DNA of 64,000 nt from Pseudonocardia sp. T1-2H (GTDB taxonomy: Bacteria > Actinomycetota > Actinomycetes > Mycobacteriales > Pseudonocardiaceae), in the NCBI RefSeq assembly GCF_038039215.1, contig NZ_JBBPCL010000001.1, positions 2,294,001 to 2,358,000 on the forward strand, in the 5' to 3' direction. Below, one piece after another: positions 9,358-17,454 of the stretch (position 1 is its first letter; each line of letters starts with the position of its first letter). The notes beneath the pieces were generated by a model, which saw nothing but the letters and a program-made list of their open reading frames with translations, was not told the DNA's origin and did no database searches. Both the position numbers and the translations under genes were made by a program.

Positions 9358-10530
9358 TCATGGTCGGAACACGGCCCGGACACAGTTGTCCTCCTTCTCC
9401 TTGAACAGCCGGTATCCCTCGGGCCCCTCGTCGAGGGACATGGGATGGGTCGCCAGGTGCCGGGTGGGCAGGTCGCCGCTCGCGATGCGGTCGAGCAGCA
9501 TCGGGATGTAGCGGTGCCCGTGCTGCTGGGCGCCGCGGAACGTGAGTCCCTTGTTCATCAGCGCGCCGAGCGGGAACTTGTCCACCACCCCGGCGAACAC
9601 GCCGAGGCAGAACACCGAGCCGCCCTTGCGGCAGTTGTAGATGGCCTCCCGGACGGCGGTCGGGCGGTCGGTCTGCAGCCGCAGCTGCTGTTTGACCTGG
9701 TCGTAGAGGTACTCCGGGCCGGTACTGTGCGCCTCCATCCCGACGGCCTCGATGCAGACGTCCGGGCCGCGGCCGCCCGTGCGCTCGCGGAGCTCCGCGC
9801 CCACGTCGGTCTTCGTGTAGTCGAGCGTCTCGACGCCCATGTACTTCTCGGCCTGGGCCAGCCGCTCGGGGATGCGGTCGATGGAGATGACCCGCTCCGC
9901 GCCGAGCAGCACGGCGGCGCGGGCGGCGACCTGGCCGACGCCCCCGCAGCCCCACACGGCGACGACGTCGCCGGACTTGACACCGCCGAGGTCGGCGCCC
10001 ATCCAGCCCGTCGGCCCGGCGTCGGAGGCGAAGACGGCGGCGAGGTCGTCGTCGAGCTCGTCGGGGACGACGAAGGCGCCGTGGTCGGCGAAGGGGACCC
10101 GGATGTACTCGGCGTGGCTGCCGGCGAAACCGCCGAGGGCGTGGGAGTAGCCGTAGCAGGCCCCGATGGCGGAGCCCCACAGCGCCTCGGTGATGCCCGG
10201 GTTGGTGTTGGCGTTGTCGCAGAGCGACCAGAGGTCGTGGGTGCAGTACCAGCACTTGCCGCATCCCGCGAAGGAGCACACCACGACCCGGTCGCCCACC
10301 TTGCGGTCGCGCACGCCGGGCCCGACTTCGACCACCTCGCCCAGGAACTCGTGGCCGAGCACGTCGCCGGACTGCATGGCCGGGATGTAGCCGCCGAGCA
10401 GGTGCAGGTCGGAGCCGCACACCGCGCTGGCGCGGACCTTCAGGATGACGTCCCCGCTGTTGCGGATCTGCGGGTCCGGGACGTTCTCGATCGCGACCTC
10501 GTTCGTGCCCTCCCAGCACAACGCCTTCAC
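9358..10530 (-). CDS. Zinc-dependent alcohol dehydrogenase, formaldehyde/threonine dehydrogenase-like
   Basis: Encodes 390 aa of the medium-chain dehydrogenase family. Zinc-site motifs are AVCGSDLHLLGGY and GHEFLGEVVEVGPG; the structural-zinc loop is CGKCWYCTHDLWSLC. The Rossmann motif is WGCGGVGQVAARAA with an acidic ISIDRIPERL segment favouring NAD. It is a diverged relative of the protein at 5163-6320, with different insertions (EALWGSAIGACYGYSHALGG). The GTG start overlaps the upstream stop (GTGA), so translation is coupled to the 157-aa SRPBCC-like gene. The substrate is unknown; association with stress genes suggests aldehyde detoxification. Confidence 0.85.
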   Translation of the reverse strand: MKALCWEGTNEVAIENVPDPQIRNSGDVILKVRASAVCGSDLHLLGGYIPAMQSGDVLGHEFLGEVVEVGPGVRDRKVGDRVVVCSFAGCGKCWYCTHDLWSLCDNANTNPGITEALWGSAIGACYGYSHALGGFAGSHAEYIRVPFADHGAFVVPDELDDDLAAVFASDAGPTGWMGADLGGVKSGDVVAVWGCGGVGQVAARAAVLLGAERVISIDRIPERLAQAEKYMGVETLDYTKTDVGAELRERTGGRGPDVCIEAVGMEAHSTGPEYLYDQVKQQLRLQTDRPTAVREAIYNCRKGGSVFCLGVFAGVVDKFPLGALMNKGLTFRGAQQHGHRYIPMLLDRIASGDLPTRHLATHPMSLDEGPEGYRLFKEKEDNCVRAVFRP

Positions 10531-11000
10531 AGCCGTCCCTCTCCTTGGGCGACCCGGTCGGCCACGGCCACGAGCCGTCCGCCGAGGCCGGGATGGGTGG
10601 TCCCCGGCGCGTCGGGCAGCACCACCTCGCCGACCTCGAGGATCGCCTTCGCCTGGCGCAGCGCGGTCCTGACCTGCTGTCGCGGATCCTCGCCGTGCAG
10701 CCGCGCCTTCGCCGCGGCCGGGCCGGACCCCGGGGGATGGGTCAGACGCGCGGCGAGCTCGGTGCCCTTGTCACCCGGCGCGGGCCGGATTCGCACCTCG
10801 ATCGCGTCGCCGAGCCGCGCCAGGGGCTCGGGGAGCTTCCCGTCCGGCATGACGTCCTCCGGGGAGCGGTTCACCGTGACCACGAACCACCGTCGGACGT
10901 CGGTGCCGTCGTGCCGTGTCCGGCTGCGGCGCGCGGCCAGGCCGCCCGCCACGGCCCCGGCGACCGCAGCCGCGCGGCCGATCGTCTTCGTGAGCACCAT
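10527..11000 (-). CDS. Conserved SRPBCC-like protein, first gene of the operon
   Basis: Encodes 157 aa. The N-terminus is a short hydrophobic Ala/Gly stretch (GRAAAVAGAVAGGLAARRSR) that could be a membrane tether. The rest (RWFVVTVNRSPEDVMP, DAIEVRIRPAPGDKGTELAA, VRTALRQAKAILEVGEVV) matches the pattern of polyketide-cyclase/SRPBCC proteins found beside zinc alcohol dehydrogenases; this assignment is from pattern recall. ATG at 11000 follows GAGGAG. It overlaps the dehydrogenase start by 4 bp and is divergent from the GT4 gene at 11285 across 284 bp holding both promoters. Confidence 0.65.
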   Translation of the reverse strand: MVLTKTIGRAAAVAGAVAGGLAARRSRTRHDGTDVRRWFVVTVNRSPEDVMPDGKLPEPLARLGDAIEVRIRPAPGDKGTELAARLTHPPGSGPAAAKARLHGEDPRQQVRTALRQAKAILEVGEVVLPDAPGTTHPGLGGRLVAVADRVAQGEGRL

Positions 11001-11284
11001 GGGTCTCCTCAACTCGTCGGATGGCCCGGAGGCGGGACCGGCGCCGGTCCGACACGGCGTCGCCGGTTGCCCCGACCGGGTCCCGCTCCGCCGGTGTCAC
11101 GACCCGGCCGGGCCACCCGATCGTCGGTGGGCGGGCGTCGTCGTGTCGTCGGCACGGCAGGGTGAACGTCGGCGACGGGAGTCGACACGACGAGGCAGGT
11201 GAACCCCCGCGGGAGCACCTCGTCCACGGAGTTCGTCCTGCGGGGCCGACGTGCGGGCCCCGGGGGAGCGGGCAGGGTCGAACC

Positions 11285-12520
11285 GTGCCGATCACCGCCT
11301 CCCATCCCGTGCCGCCGTTGCGAATCGCGGTCGTCGCCCCGCCGTGGGCCGAACTCCCCCCGAGCGGCTACGGCGGCATCGAGGCCGTGTGTGCCGATCT
11401 CGTCTCGGCTCTCCTGCACAACGGTCACCACCTGACGCTGGTCGGCGTCGGGCGCAACGGCACCGACGCCGAGTTCGTCCGCACCTACGGCCTGCCCCAG
11501 GCCGACCGGATCGGCGAGGCGTTGCCCGAGGTGGTGCACGCGGCCACGCTCCCGTCGATCCTCGCCGGCCTCGACGTCGACGTGGTGCACGACCACACGC
11601 TCGCCGGGCCCCTGCTGGCGCAGACCCACGGGCTGCCGACCGTCGTCACCGCGCACGGGCCGGTGGTCGGCGAGATGGGCGACTACTACCGGGCGGTGTC
11701 CGGCTGGGCGCGGCTCGTGGCGATCTCGGAGGCGCAGCGTACGGCCGCCCCGGACGTCTCGTGGTTCGGCAGCGTGCACAACGCCGTCGATCCCCATGCC
11801 TATCCGATCAGCCTGAAGAAGGACGACTTCGTGCTCTTCCTGGGCCGGATGAACCCGGACAAGGGGGTGCCCACCGCGATCCGCGTCGCCCGCTCGGTGG
11901 GGGTGCCGCTCGTCATCGCGGCGAAGTGCCGGGAGCCGGGCGAGCGGCGGTACTTCGACGAGGTGGTCGCCCCGCTGCTGGGCGACGACGTCGAATGGCG
12001 GGGCGAGGTCGGGCGAGCGGAGAAGCTGGACCTGCTGGGACGGGCTCGGTGCCTGCTCTTCCCGATCGAGTGGGAGGAGCCGTTCGGCATGGTGATGATC
12101 GAGGCGCTGGCCTGCGGGACACCCGTGGTGGCCCTGCGGCGGGGATCGGTGCCGGAGATCGTGCGGCACGGCGAGACCGGCTTCGTCTGCGTCGACGAGC
12201 GGGAGCTGGCCGACGGTGTCCTCGCGGCGCCGTCACTGGACGCAGCCCACTGCCGCAGGGAGGTCGAGGGCCGGTTCAGCGCGGATCACATGGCCGACTG
12301 CTACGAGCTGATCTACCGGGAGGCCGTACGGCTCGCCCGGCCGGTCCCGGAGGGCCGGCCGCCGCACCTCCGGCCGGCCGCGGCACCGGGGGGCCGTGCG
12401 GTGGACAGGATCCCGAAGGACAGGTCCGCCTTCCAGGCTGCGCACGGAGGGCAGGTGGACCGGCCGAGAGCGGACGCGGGGGCCCGGACGGCCACGTCCG
12501 GCCTCGGCCGGGACCAGTGA
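11285..12520 (+). CDS. GT4-family glycosyltransferase (GT-B fold)
   Basis: Encodes 411 aa. The N-terminal domain begins IAVVAPPWAELPPSGYGGIE, the Gly-rich acceptor/UDP-sugar entry loop, with DVVHDHTLAGPL at about 100. The C-terminal domain has FVLFLGRMNPDKGVPTAIR and the donor-binding motif FPIEWEEPFGMVMIEALACG with the ExFGxxxxE signature. The C-terminal 40 residues are low complexity. The GTG at 11285 is preceded by GCAGG. It is divergent from the SRPBCC/dehydrogenase/debranching operon, suggesting a shared role in glycan metabolism, but donor and product are unknown. Confidence 0.85.
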   Translation: MPITASHPVPPLRIAVVAPPWAELPPSGYGGIEAVCADLVSALLHNGHHLTLVGVGRNGTDAEFVRTYGLPQADRIGEALPEVVHAATLPSILAGLDVDVVHDHTLAGPLLAQTHGLPTVVTAHGPVVGEMGDYYRAVSGWARLVAISEAQRTAAPDVSWFGSVHNAVDPHAYPISLKKDDFVLFLGRMNPDKGVPTAIRVARSVGVPLVIAAKCREPGERRYFDEVVAPLLGDDVEWRGEVGRAEKLDLLGRARCLLFPIEWEEPFGMVMIEALACGTPVVALRRGSVPEIVRHGETGFVCVDERELADGVLAAPSLDAAHCRREVEGRFSADHMADCYELIYREAVRLARPVPEGRPPHLRPAAAPGGRAVDRIPKDRSAFQAAHGGQVDRPRADAGARTATSGLGRDQ

Positions 12521-12557
12521 AGGGGCGGGAGCCCGCCCCCTGACGAAGGTGTAGGAG

Positions 12558-12929
12558 ATGTACTACGACGAGTTCATCGATGCCGTCACCGAGCGTGCCG
12601 AGCTTCCGCGTGACGACGCCGAGCTGCTGGCGCAGGCGGTGCTGCAGACGCTCGGGGAGATGCTGGACGACGGCGAGATCCGGAAGCTCCGGGCCAGGCT
12701 TCCCAGCGCCCTGCGGCAGGACCTCCAGCGGGCCCGGTACGACGCGCGGTGCTTCGACGCGGCCGAGTTCGCGCGCCGGGTGGTGCGGCGGTCACGGCTC
12801 GGCACGGCCGACGCCGTCGCGGCCCGCGCCGCCGCGGTGCTCTCGGTCGTCCGCGACGCCGCGGCGTCGTGCGACGTCCGCCGCGCGCAGGCGTCCCCCG
12901 ACGTCTGGGCCTCGCCCACCTCGGGCTGA
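12558..12929 (+). CDS. DUF2267 family protein
   Basis: Encodes 123 aa. It is helical, opening MYYDEFIDAVTERAELPRDD, followed by LLAQAVLQTLGEMLDDGEIR and LRARLPSALRQDLQRA. This matches DUF2267, a duplicated helical domain common in actinobacterial stress islands. The last 25 residues are low complexity. AGGAG-like sequence lies just upstream of the ATG, and it follows the GT4 gene by 37 bp, so an operon is likely. Function is not known. Confidence 0.85.
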   Translation: MYYDEFIDAVTERAELPRDDAELLAQAVLQTLGEMLDDGEIRKLRARLPSALRQDLQRARYDARCFDAAEFARRVVRRSRLGTADAVAARAAAVLSVVRDAAASCDVRRAQASPDVWASPTSG

Positions 12930-12960
12930 AGCCCAGCGCGGCGGTTCGTCCGGCCTGTGC

Positions 12961-14127
12961 TCAGCCCTGGTCGTCCCCGCGCATCTCGCGGTCCAGGTCC
13001 TGCCAGCCCTCCGGTGTCGGGTGATGGCCGTAGGCGGCGGCCCGGACGTGCTCCTCGTCCTCGAGCCCGGAACCGAGGGCCCCGCCCACGGTGGCGAGGG
13101 AGGTGATGAGCCAGGCGAGGGTGGCGTAGTCCCCGAACCCGGACGGGTGCCCGAGGTTGGCCTCGAGTATGGAGCGATCGATGAACAGCGCGGCTGCGGC
13201 CGTGGTCCCGGCGAAGAGCACGAGGTAGGACACCCCCACGGCCAGTCCCAGGGTGATGACGGTGCCGAAGTTGAACAGCCGGGCCAGTTCCCTGGTCGTG
13301 TCGTCGGAGGGTTTCTCCCACAGGTCGTGGGCGATGACGAGCCAGCCGATGAGCGCGGTGATGCCGAGCACCATGATCACGGTCAGGCGGAGCCAGTCCA
13401 GGGCGTCGCCCATCTGCCAGATGGTGTTGGTCGCCAGCGCGAACGCCGCGGTGCCGAACGCGCCGACGAGGAGCTTGGACAGGCCGAGCAGCGCCCGCCC
13501 CGGCCGGTTGGCCCGGACCATGCCGGCCAGGAGCCGCAGCTGACCGGCGCCCCGGGACGCCGCGTACCCGGTCTCCCCGTCCTCGGCGCCGGTGACGACC
13601 CGGTGGATCGGGATGACGGTGTCGGTCATCCGCCGGTCGTTCGCGGCACGTCGACCTCGGGGGTCCTCGTCGCCGAGGTCGTCCTCGGTCAGGAGTTCGG
13701 TGACCAGGCCGGCGATCAGGCCCGCGACGGCGGCCCGGGCCGCCCGCATCTGTCCGAACCCGAGCGCCGGCAGGGACACCAGACCGGCGTGGCGGCGGAG
13801 CGAGGAGTAGGCGACCAGGGGCACCCGCTGGACCTGCAGCGGCAGGTCGGTGAGGCAGATGGCGATGTCCCAGCCGGCCTTCTGCCGGCGGTCCGCCACG
13901 TCGTCGAGCAAGCCGTCGTAGCCGCGGTCGCGTCGCGGCGCGATCGCGCCCCAACCGGTACGGACGTCCCAGTCCACGGTGGAGTCGACCCGGTCCGCGA
14001 GGAGCCCCGCGAGCTCCTCGCGGAGCCGGTCGGCGACCCGCGCCGGATAGTCGGGCGGGGTGGCGACGAGACCCACGACGATCTTCGGCGGCGCGGCCCC
14101 GGCGTACCGGTCGGAGTGCTCGGCCAT
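12961..14127 (-). CDS. Conserved membrane protein of unknown function
   Basis: Encodes 388 aa. Residues 1-150 form a soluble alpha/beta domain (PPKIVVGLVATPPDYPARVA; WDIAICLTDLPLQVQRVPLV) that resembles nothing I can name. A linker follows (about 150-200), then four hydrophobic segments (about 216-235, 245-265, 285-305, 335-355: VIMVLGITALIGWLVIAHDL; FGTVITLGLAVGVSYLVLFA). The ATG at 14127 has AGGAG 5 nt upstream, better than GTG at 14133. It is convergent with the DUF2267 gene. The IS element lies 220 bp upstream of its start and could affect its promoter. Confidence 0.7.
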   Translation of the reverse strand: MAEHSDRYAGAAPPKIVVGLVATPPDYPARVADRLREELAGLLADRVDSTVDWDVRTGWGAIAPRRDRGYDGLLDDVADRRQKAGWDIAICLTDLPLQVQRVPLVAYSSLRRHAGLVSLPALGFGQMRAARAAVAGLIAGLVTELLTEDDLGDEDPRGRRAANDRRMTDTVIPIHRVVTGAEDGETGYAASRGAGQLRLLAGMVRANRPGRALLGLSKLLVGAFGTAAFALATNTIWQMGDALDWLRLTVIMVLGITALIGWLVIAHDLWEKPSDDTTRELARLFNFGTVITLGLAVGVSYLVLFAGTTAAAALFIDRSILEANLGHPSGFGDYATLAWLITSLATVGGALGSGLEDEEHVRAAAYGHHPTPEGWQDLDREMRGDDQG

Positions 14128-14344
14128 CCACACTCCTCACGGGCACGGATCGCGGTCAGGGCACGAGGACCGGCCCGTCGCGGCCGACGCACCTCGTGAT
14201 CGCGGGGAAGCCGGGCGGATCCGCCCACGAGCCCGCTGCGCCTGACTCCGATCGGCCCGCGCGTGGAGTCGATTTTGCGGGCCGACCGCCGAGGTGACAA
14301 GGCTGCCCGCGCAGGACCGTCCGAACGCGGTAGGCGGAAGCCAC

Positions 14345-15237
14345 CTAGGGCGTGTCCTGTAAGTCCTGGCGGAGCCAGAGGATCGTGGCGGCGATGGTGA
14401 TCTCGGCTCGGAAGTATGCGGCGCGCTTGGCGTAGCGGGTGGCCAGGTCGCGGAACTGTTTGAGCCGGTTGAAGCAGCGCTCGACGACGTTGCGGCCGGC
14501 GTAGACGACCGGGTCGAAGGCTGGTGGGCGCCCGCCCCGGGCGCCCTTGGCGTGGCGGCGGGCGATCTGGTCGTCGCGTTCGGGGCTGGTGAACGCGATA
14601 CCGCGGCGGCGCATCGCTGCGCGGGTCGAGGGGTGGGAGTAGGCCTTGTCCGCCACGACTCGGTCCGGGCGCTTGCGCGGGCGGCCGGGCCCGTCGCGGC
14701 GCACGGAAATCTCGTCGAGCAGCGGTAACAGTTGTGGGTTGTCCCCGGCCTGGCCCGGGGTGAGCAGGACCGACATCGGCAGCCCGCGGCCGTCGACGGC
14801 GAGGTGGATCTTGCTGGTCAGCCCACCACGGGACCGGCCGAGGGCTTCGCCGTCGACGGCAAGGTCTTCGATCCAGGTCGAGGTGCAGCCCCCTTTTTCC
14901 GGGCACCGGCAGCGTGCTGGTGGGCCCGGACATGGGTGGAGTCGACGCTGATCGTCCACTCGACGGCGCCTACGGAATCGTCCTTGGTTACGGCCTCGTC
15001 GAGGATCCGGTCCCAGGTTCCGTCTGCGGTCCACCGGCGCAGCCGCTCATGGGCGGTCTTCCACGGCCCGTAGCGCTCGGGCAGATCCCGCCACGGCGCT
15101 CCGGTGCGGAGCTTCCACAGGATCGCGTTGATCACCTGGCGGTGGTCGCGCCAGTGGCGACCGTTTCCGGCCACCGCGGGCAGCAGCGGCTCGATCCGAG
15201 CCCACGCCTTGTCTGTCAGCTCGCCGCGACCGACCAC
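14345..15237 (-). CDS. IS5/IS427-type DDE transposase in two frames (-1 frameshift)
   Basis: Frame A (14818-15237) gives the DUF4096-type N-terminus (ARIEPLLPAVAGNGRHWRDH, NAILWKLRTGAPWRDLPERY) and the first catalytic Asp in SVDSTHVRAHQHAAG. Frame B (to 14345) gives GRSRGGLTSKIHLAVDGRGL, the second Asp in VVADKAYSH, and the Glu in ERCFNRLKQFRDLATRY. They join by -1 slippage in the motif AAAAAGGGGG (14889-14898), giving a fused protein of about 297 aa. IS427 elements commonly use this. A missing base in the same run would look identical. The final TAG codon is completed by the flanking TA duplication outside the inverted repeat. Confidence 0.88.
14348..14363 (+). repeat. IS left terminal inverted repeat
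   Basis: GGGCGTGTCCTGTAAG, flanked on the left by TA. It encodes the last five codons of the transposase (LQDTP region) on the minus strand. Confidence 0.93.
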
Positions 15238-15269
15238 CGGGACATGATCAATCAGGCCAGCTCAGATCC

Positions 15270-15285
15270 CTTACAGGACACGCCC
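15270..15285 (-). repeat. IS right terminal inverted repeat
   Basis: Exact reverse complement of the left repeat, followed by TA at 15286-15287. It lies 32 bp upstream of the transposase start. Confidence 0.93.
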
Positions 15286-15461
15286 TAGCCGCCTTCTCCG
15301 AGGCCGGAACGGGCGTGACGGGGTCGACATGTTCCCTGACCGTCGAGATCCGGCGGCGGACCCCCGGTCGTTCAGGGACCCTCCCGCTCCGGACCCGAGC
15401 CTCGCCGCACCCGCGGGCCGAAGCGATCGCACCGTGAGCGCGCGAACACGATTTACTCCCC

Positions 15462-15481
15462 GGCAGGTGGTTAGACCTGCC
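15462..15481 (+). promoter_or_regulatory. Palindromic hairpin upstream of the RsbW-like kinase gene
   Basis: GGCAGGT - six bases - ACCTGCC, a perfect 7-bp inverted repeat starting 42 bp before the GTG start of the kinase gene. It could be an operator or a leader hairpin. No regulator is known for it. Confidence 0.35.
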
Positions 15482-15503
15482 TCCGCTCGGGGCACAAGGT
15501 GAT

Positions 15504-15980
15504 GTGGCCGCGGACCTGGAGTTGGTGCTTCCGAGTGAAGCGACCGTCGCCGCACAGTGCCGTCGGGCGATCTCCGCGTGGTTGCACACCGTGTGCGGAC
15601 GCCGCGAGCCGTGCGAGACCTGCGACGACGTCGTCTACGCCGTCAGCGAAGCCGTCACCAACTGTGTCGACCACGCCTACCCGGACCGGGAGCGGGGCCC
15701 GATCACCGTCCGGGCGACCGTCGACGGCGACCCGGCCCCGGACCGGGGTTCCGCGGCGGACGTGGCGTCGGCGATCGTCCGGACAGGGGACGGACGACGC
15801 CCCGCCGGGGTGACGGTCTCGGTCTCGGACGAGGGCCGGTGGCGGCCGCCGCCCGCAGAACCGGGAGACCGCGGACGAGGACTGAGGATGATCCGCGCCT
15901 ACGTGGACTCCGTCGAGATCGTCCGCGGGGACTCCGGCACGACGCTCATCCTGTGGTGCAAGCTGGAGTGCCCGGAGTAG
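15504..15980 (+). CDS. RsbW/SpoIIAB-like anti-sigma regulatory kinase (HATPase_c)
   Basis: Encodes 158 aa with a GHKL ATP-binding fold. The N-box is DVVYAVSEAVTNCVDHAYPD (about residues 41-60), the G1-like motif VSVSDEGRW (near 110) and the G2 motif DRGRGLRMIRAYVDS (near 128). Stand-alone HATPase proteins of this kind bind and inhibit stress sigma factors and phosphorylate STAS antagonists. A 30-residue Asp/Arg-rich insertion (DGDPAPDRGSAADVASAIVR) between the boxes is unusual. GTG at 15504 follows AAGGTGAT. The IS element lies 218 bp upstream. Partners may be the STAS, sigma and SpoIIE proteins in this window; this is inference. Confidence 0.8.
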   Translation: MAADLELVLPSEATVAAQCRRAISAWLHTVCGRREPCETCDDVVYAVSEAVTNCVDHAYPDRERGPITVRATVDGDPAPDRGSAADVASAIVRTGDGRRPAGVTVSVSDEGRWRPPPAEPGDRGRGLRMIRAYVDSVEIVRGDSGTTLILWCKLECPE

Positions 15981-15981
15981 C

Positions 15982-16013
15982 GAGGCCGGTTCCGACTCGT
16001 GGAGTCAGGCCTC
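15982..16013. terminator. Hairpin between convergent genes
   Basis: GAGGCC ... GGCCTC outer stem enclosing GACTC-GTG-GAGTC, with a short asymmetric internal loop. It lies at the junction of the kinase gene and the convergent small gene, and overlaps the latter's stop codon. Confidence 0.5.
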
Positions 16014-16294
16014 CAGCGGCAGGGTCAGCGCGACGATCGTCTCGTACTCCGCCAGCCGCTCCAGGCCCCGCCGGGTCGCCGCGACATCGCGGTGGCCGGC
16101 CCGCCGCACCGCGTCCAGGTAGCGCCGGCGGCGGTCGTGGACGTCCCCCGGTCGCTCTGCGACCAGCACAGATAGCCCTCGACGCTCTCCCGGTACCCGC
16201 GGCGGAGCGCCTCGTCGCTCTCGCGGGTGGCGAGCCACGCGATGAAGGGGGCGAGCGCGGCCGCAAAGGGCGACGCAGTCGTGGTCGTCGTCAT
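16005..16294 (-). pseudogene. Small conserved hypothetical protein, frame broken near 16149
   Basis: Two frames combine to about 96 aa if one base is restored in the run CCGGGGGACG (minus strand, near 16147-16151). Frame one gives ASPFAAALAPFIAWLATRES, DEALRRGYRESVEGYLCWSQ. Frame two gives GDVHDRRRRYLDAVRRAGHR and LERLAEYETIVALTLPLEA. The joined protein is helical and soluble; I do not recognise a named family. It lies 74 bp downstream of fdhC on the same strand, so it could be a late gene of the formate dehydrogenase operon. The break is likely a base-calling error. Confidence 0.55.
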
Positions 16295-16368
16295 CGACCT
16301 GCACATCCTCGGGTCGGACCCCGGGCGGTTCCCGGGGGTCCCCGGCGTCGTACCCGGCCGGAACGGAC

Positions 16369-17454
16369 CTACGCCTCGGCCCGGACGGTTTCCCCCGCCC
16401 GCGCCCGCGCCCGCGCCTCGAGGCGCTCGCGCTGCGGGACGACGACGTAGCGCGGGTCCTTCGTCGAGGCGACCCCCGCCTCGAACACCCCGAACCGCTG
16501 CAGCGCGCTGCCGGCCAGCAGCGCGAGGCCGGACGCGGCGGCCCCGGCCCGGCTGCGGCCCGCGACGAGCACGGTCCCCGCGAGCCCGGCGGCGGTGAGC
16601 AGCTCCGACGCCCGCCGCAGCCGGCCCACGTGCCCCTCCCGGTACACCTCGCCGACGAGCCCGAGCCGGTGCTCCATCACCCGGGACGCGACGAGCTCAC
16701 CCGCGGCCCCGACGGCGGCGAACGTGCGCGCCGGGCCGGCCTCCTCGACGGGTGCGCAGAGCATCCCGAATCCGCCCCCGCTGGCGGCCGCGGACCCGAC
16801 GAAGACGAACGGCAGCTCCTCGCGGACCTCGCTCCAGGCCGGGACCGCGGTGTGCGACAGCAGGACCGCCGTGTAGGAGGCGACGCCGGGCGCCGTGACC
16901 ACGGACGACAACCCCGCGGGCCGGGCCAGCCGGGCGAGCAGGCGCGCGGGCCACGTCCGCCGCCACCTCGCGGGAACGAGTTCGGCGACGGCGGCGGCCC
17001 CGACGCCGGGCCCGAAGGCCGAGAGGATCCAGGTTCCGACGCTCATCGGGGACGTCGGCTTCAGCACCCGCAGCATGTGGTGGAAGCGGTCGGGCCGGCC
17101 CAGGTCGGAGACCAGGAACCAGAGGCTGGCCAGCAGCGCCCCGAACGACCCGAGCCAGCTCGCCCGCCGCAGGTTCGGCCGGCCGGTCAGGTCCGCCCCG
17201 GCGGCCACCACCGACGACCCGGCGGCCAGGCCGCCGCAGAAGAGGTACGCCGCGATCTTCCACTCCCAGACGGGGGCCTTGAGGACCGGCCTGCCGTAGT
17301 AGGAGCGGAACTCCGCATCCGGGACGACGGTCGGCTCGCCGCCCCCGCGCCGTGTGCGGCGTCGGCTGCCCTGGAACAGCTGCGCCTCGCGGCCGGCGGA
17401 GCCACCCGTGTCGCTGCGCCGCTCCGCCGGTGGCGGGTCGGTGTGCCGGGTCAC
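16369..17454 (-). CDS. fdhC: Formate dehydrogenase membrane subunit, NrfD/PsrC-like
   Basis: Encodes 361 aa. A basic, Pro/Arg-rich cytoplasmic N-terminus (about 1-60) precedes eight or so membrane segments beginning WKIAAYLFCGGLAAGSSVVA (about 64-83). Later ones include LGSFGALLASLWFLVSDLGR and ELLTAAGLAGTVLVAGRSRA. The SDLGRPDRF loop is typical of NrfD-family quinone-reactive anchors. It would transfer electrons from the iron-sulfur subunit to menaquinone. The GTG start overlaps the fdhB stop (GTGA), indicating translational coupling in the order fdhA-fdhB-fdhC. Confidence 0.88.
   Translation of the reverse strand: MTRHTDPPPAERRSDTGGSAGREAQLFQGSRRRTRRGGGEPTVVPDAEFRSYYGRPVLKAPVWEWKIAAYLFCGGLAAGSSVVAAGADLTGRPNLRRASWLGSFGALLASLWFLVSDLGRPDRFHHMLRVLKPTSPMSVGTWILSAFGPGVGAAAVAELVPARWRRTWPARLLARLARPAGLSSVVTAPGVASYTAVLLSHTAVPAWSEVREELPFVFVGSAAASGGGFGMLCAPVEEAGPARTFAAVGAAGELVASRVMEHRLGLVGEVYREGHVGRLRRASELLTAAGLAGTVLVAGRSRAGAAASGLALLAGSALQRFGVFEAGVASTKDPRYVVVPQRERLEARARARAGETVRAEA

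Larger units (their letters stand above)
14348..15285 (-). mobile_element. IS5-family insertion sequence, complete, 938 bp
   Basis: Both ends carry the perfect 16-bp terminal inverted repeat GGGCGTGTCCTGTAAG (14348-14363, and its complement at 15270-15285). Each end is flanked by TA (14346-14347 and 15286-15287), consistent with a 2-bp target duplication or a CTAG-like target. The element encodes one transposase in two overlapping frames, a layout common in the IS427 group of IS5. Intact ends and frames suggest recent insertion. It sits between a membrane-protein gene and the RsbW-like kinase gene without breaking an obvious gene. Confidence 0.93.

Noticed and set aside
14818..15237. Annotating the two transposase frames as separate proteins.
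   Set aside because: Catalytic residues are split between frames, and joining at the A/G run gives a complete DDE transposase between perfect inverted repeats.
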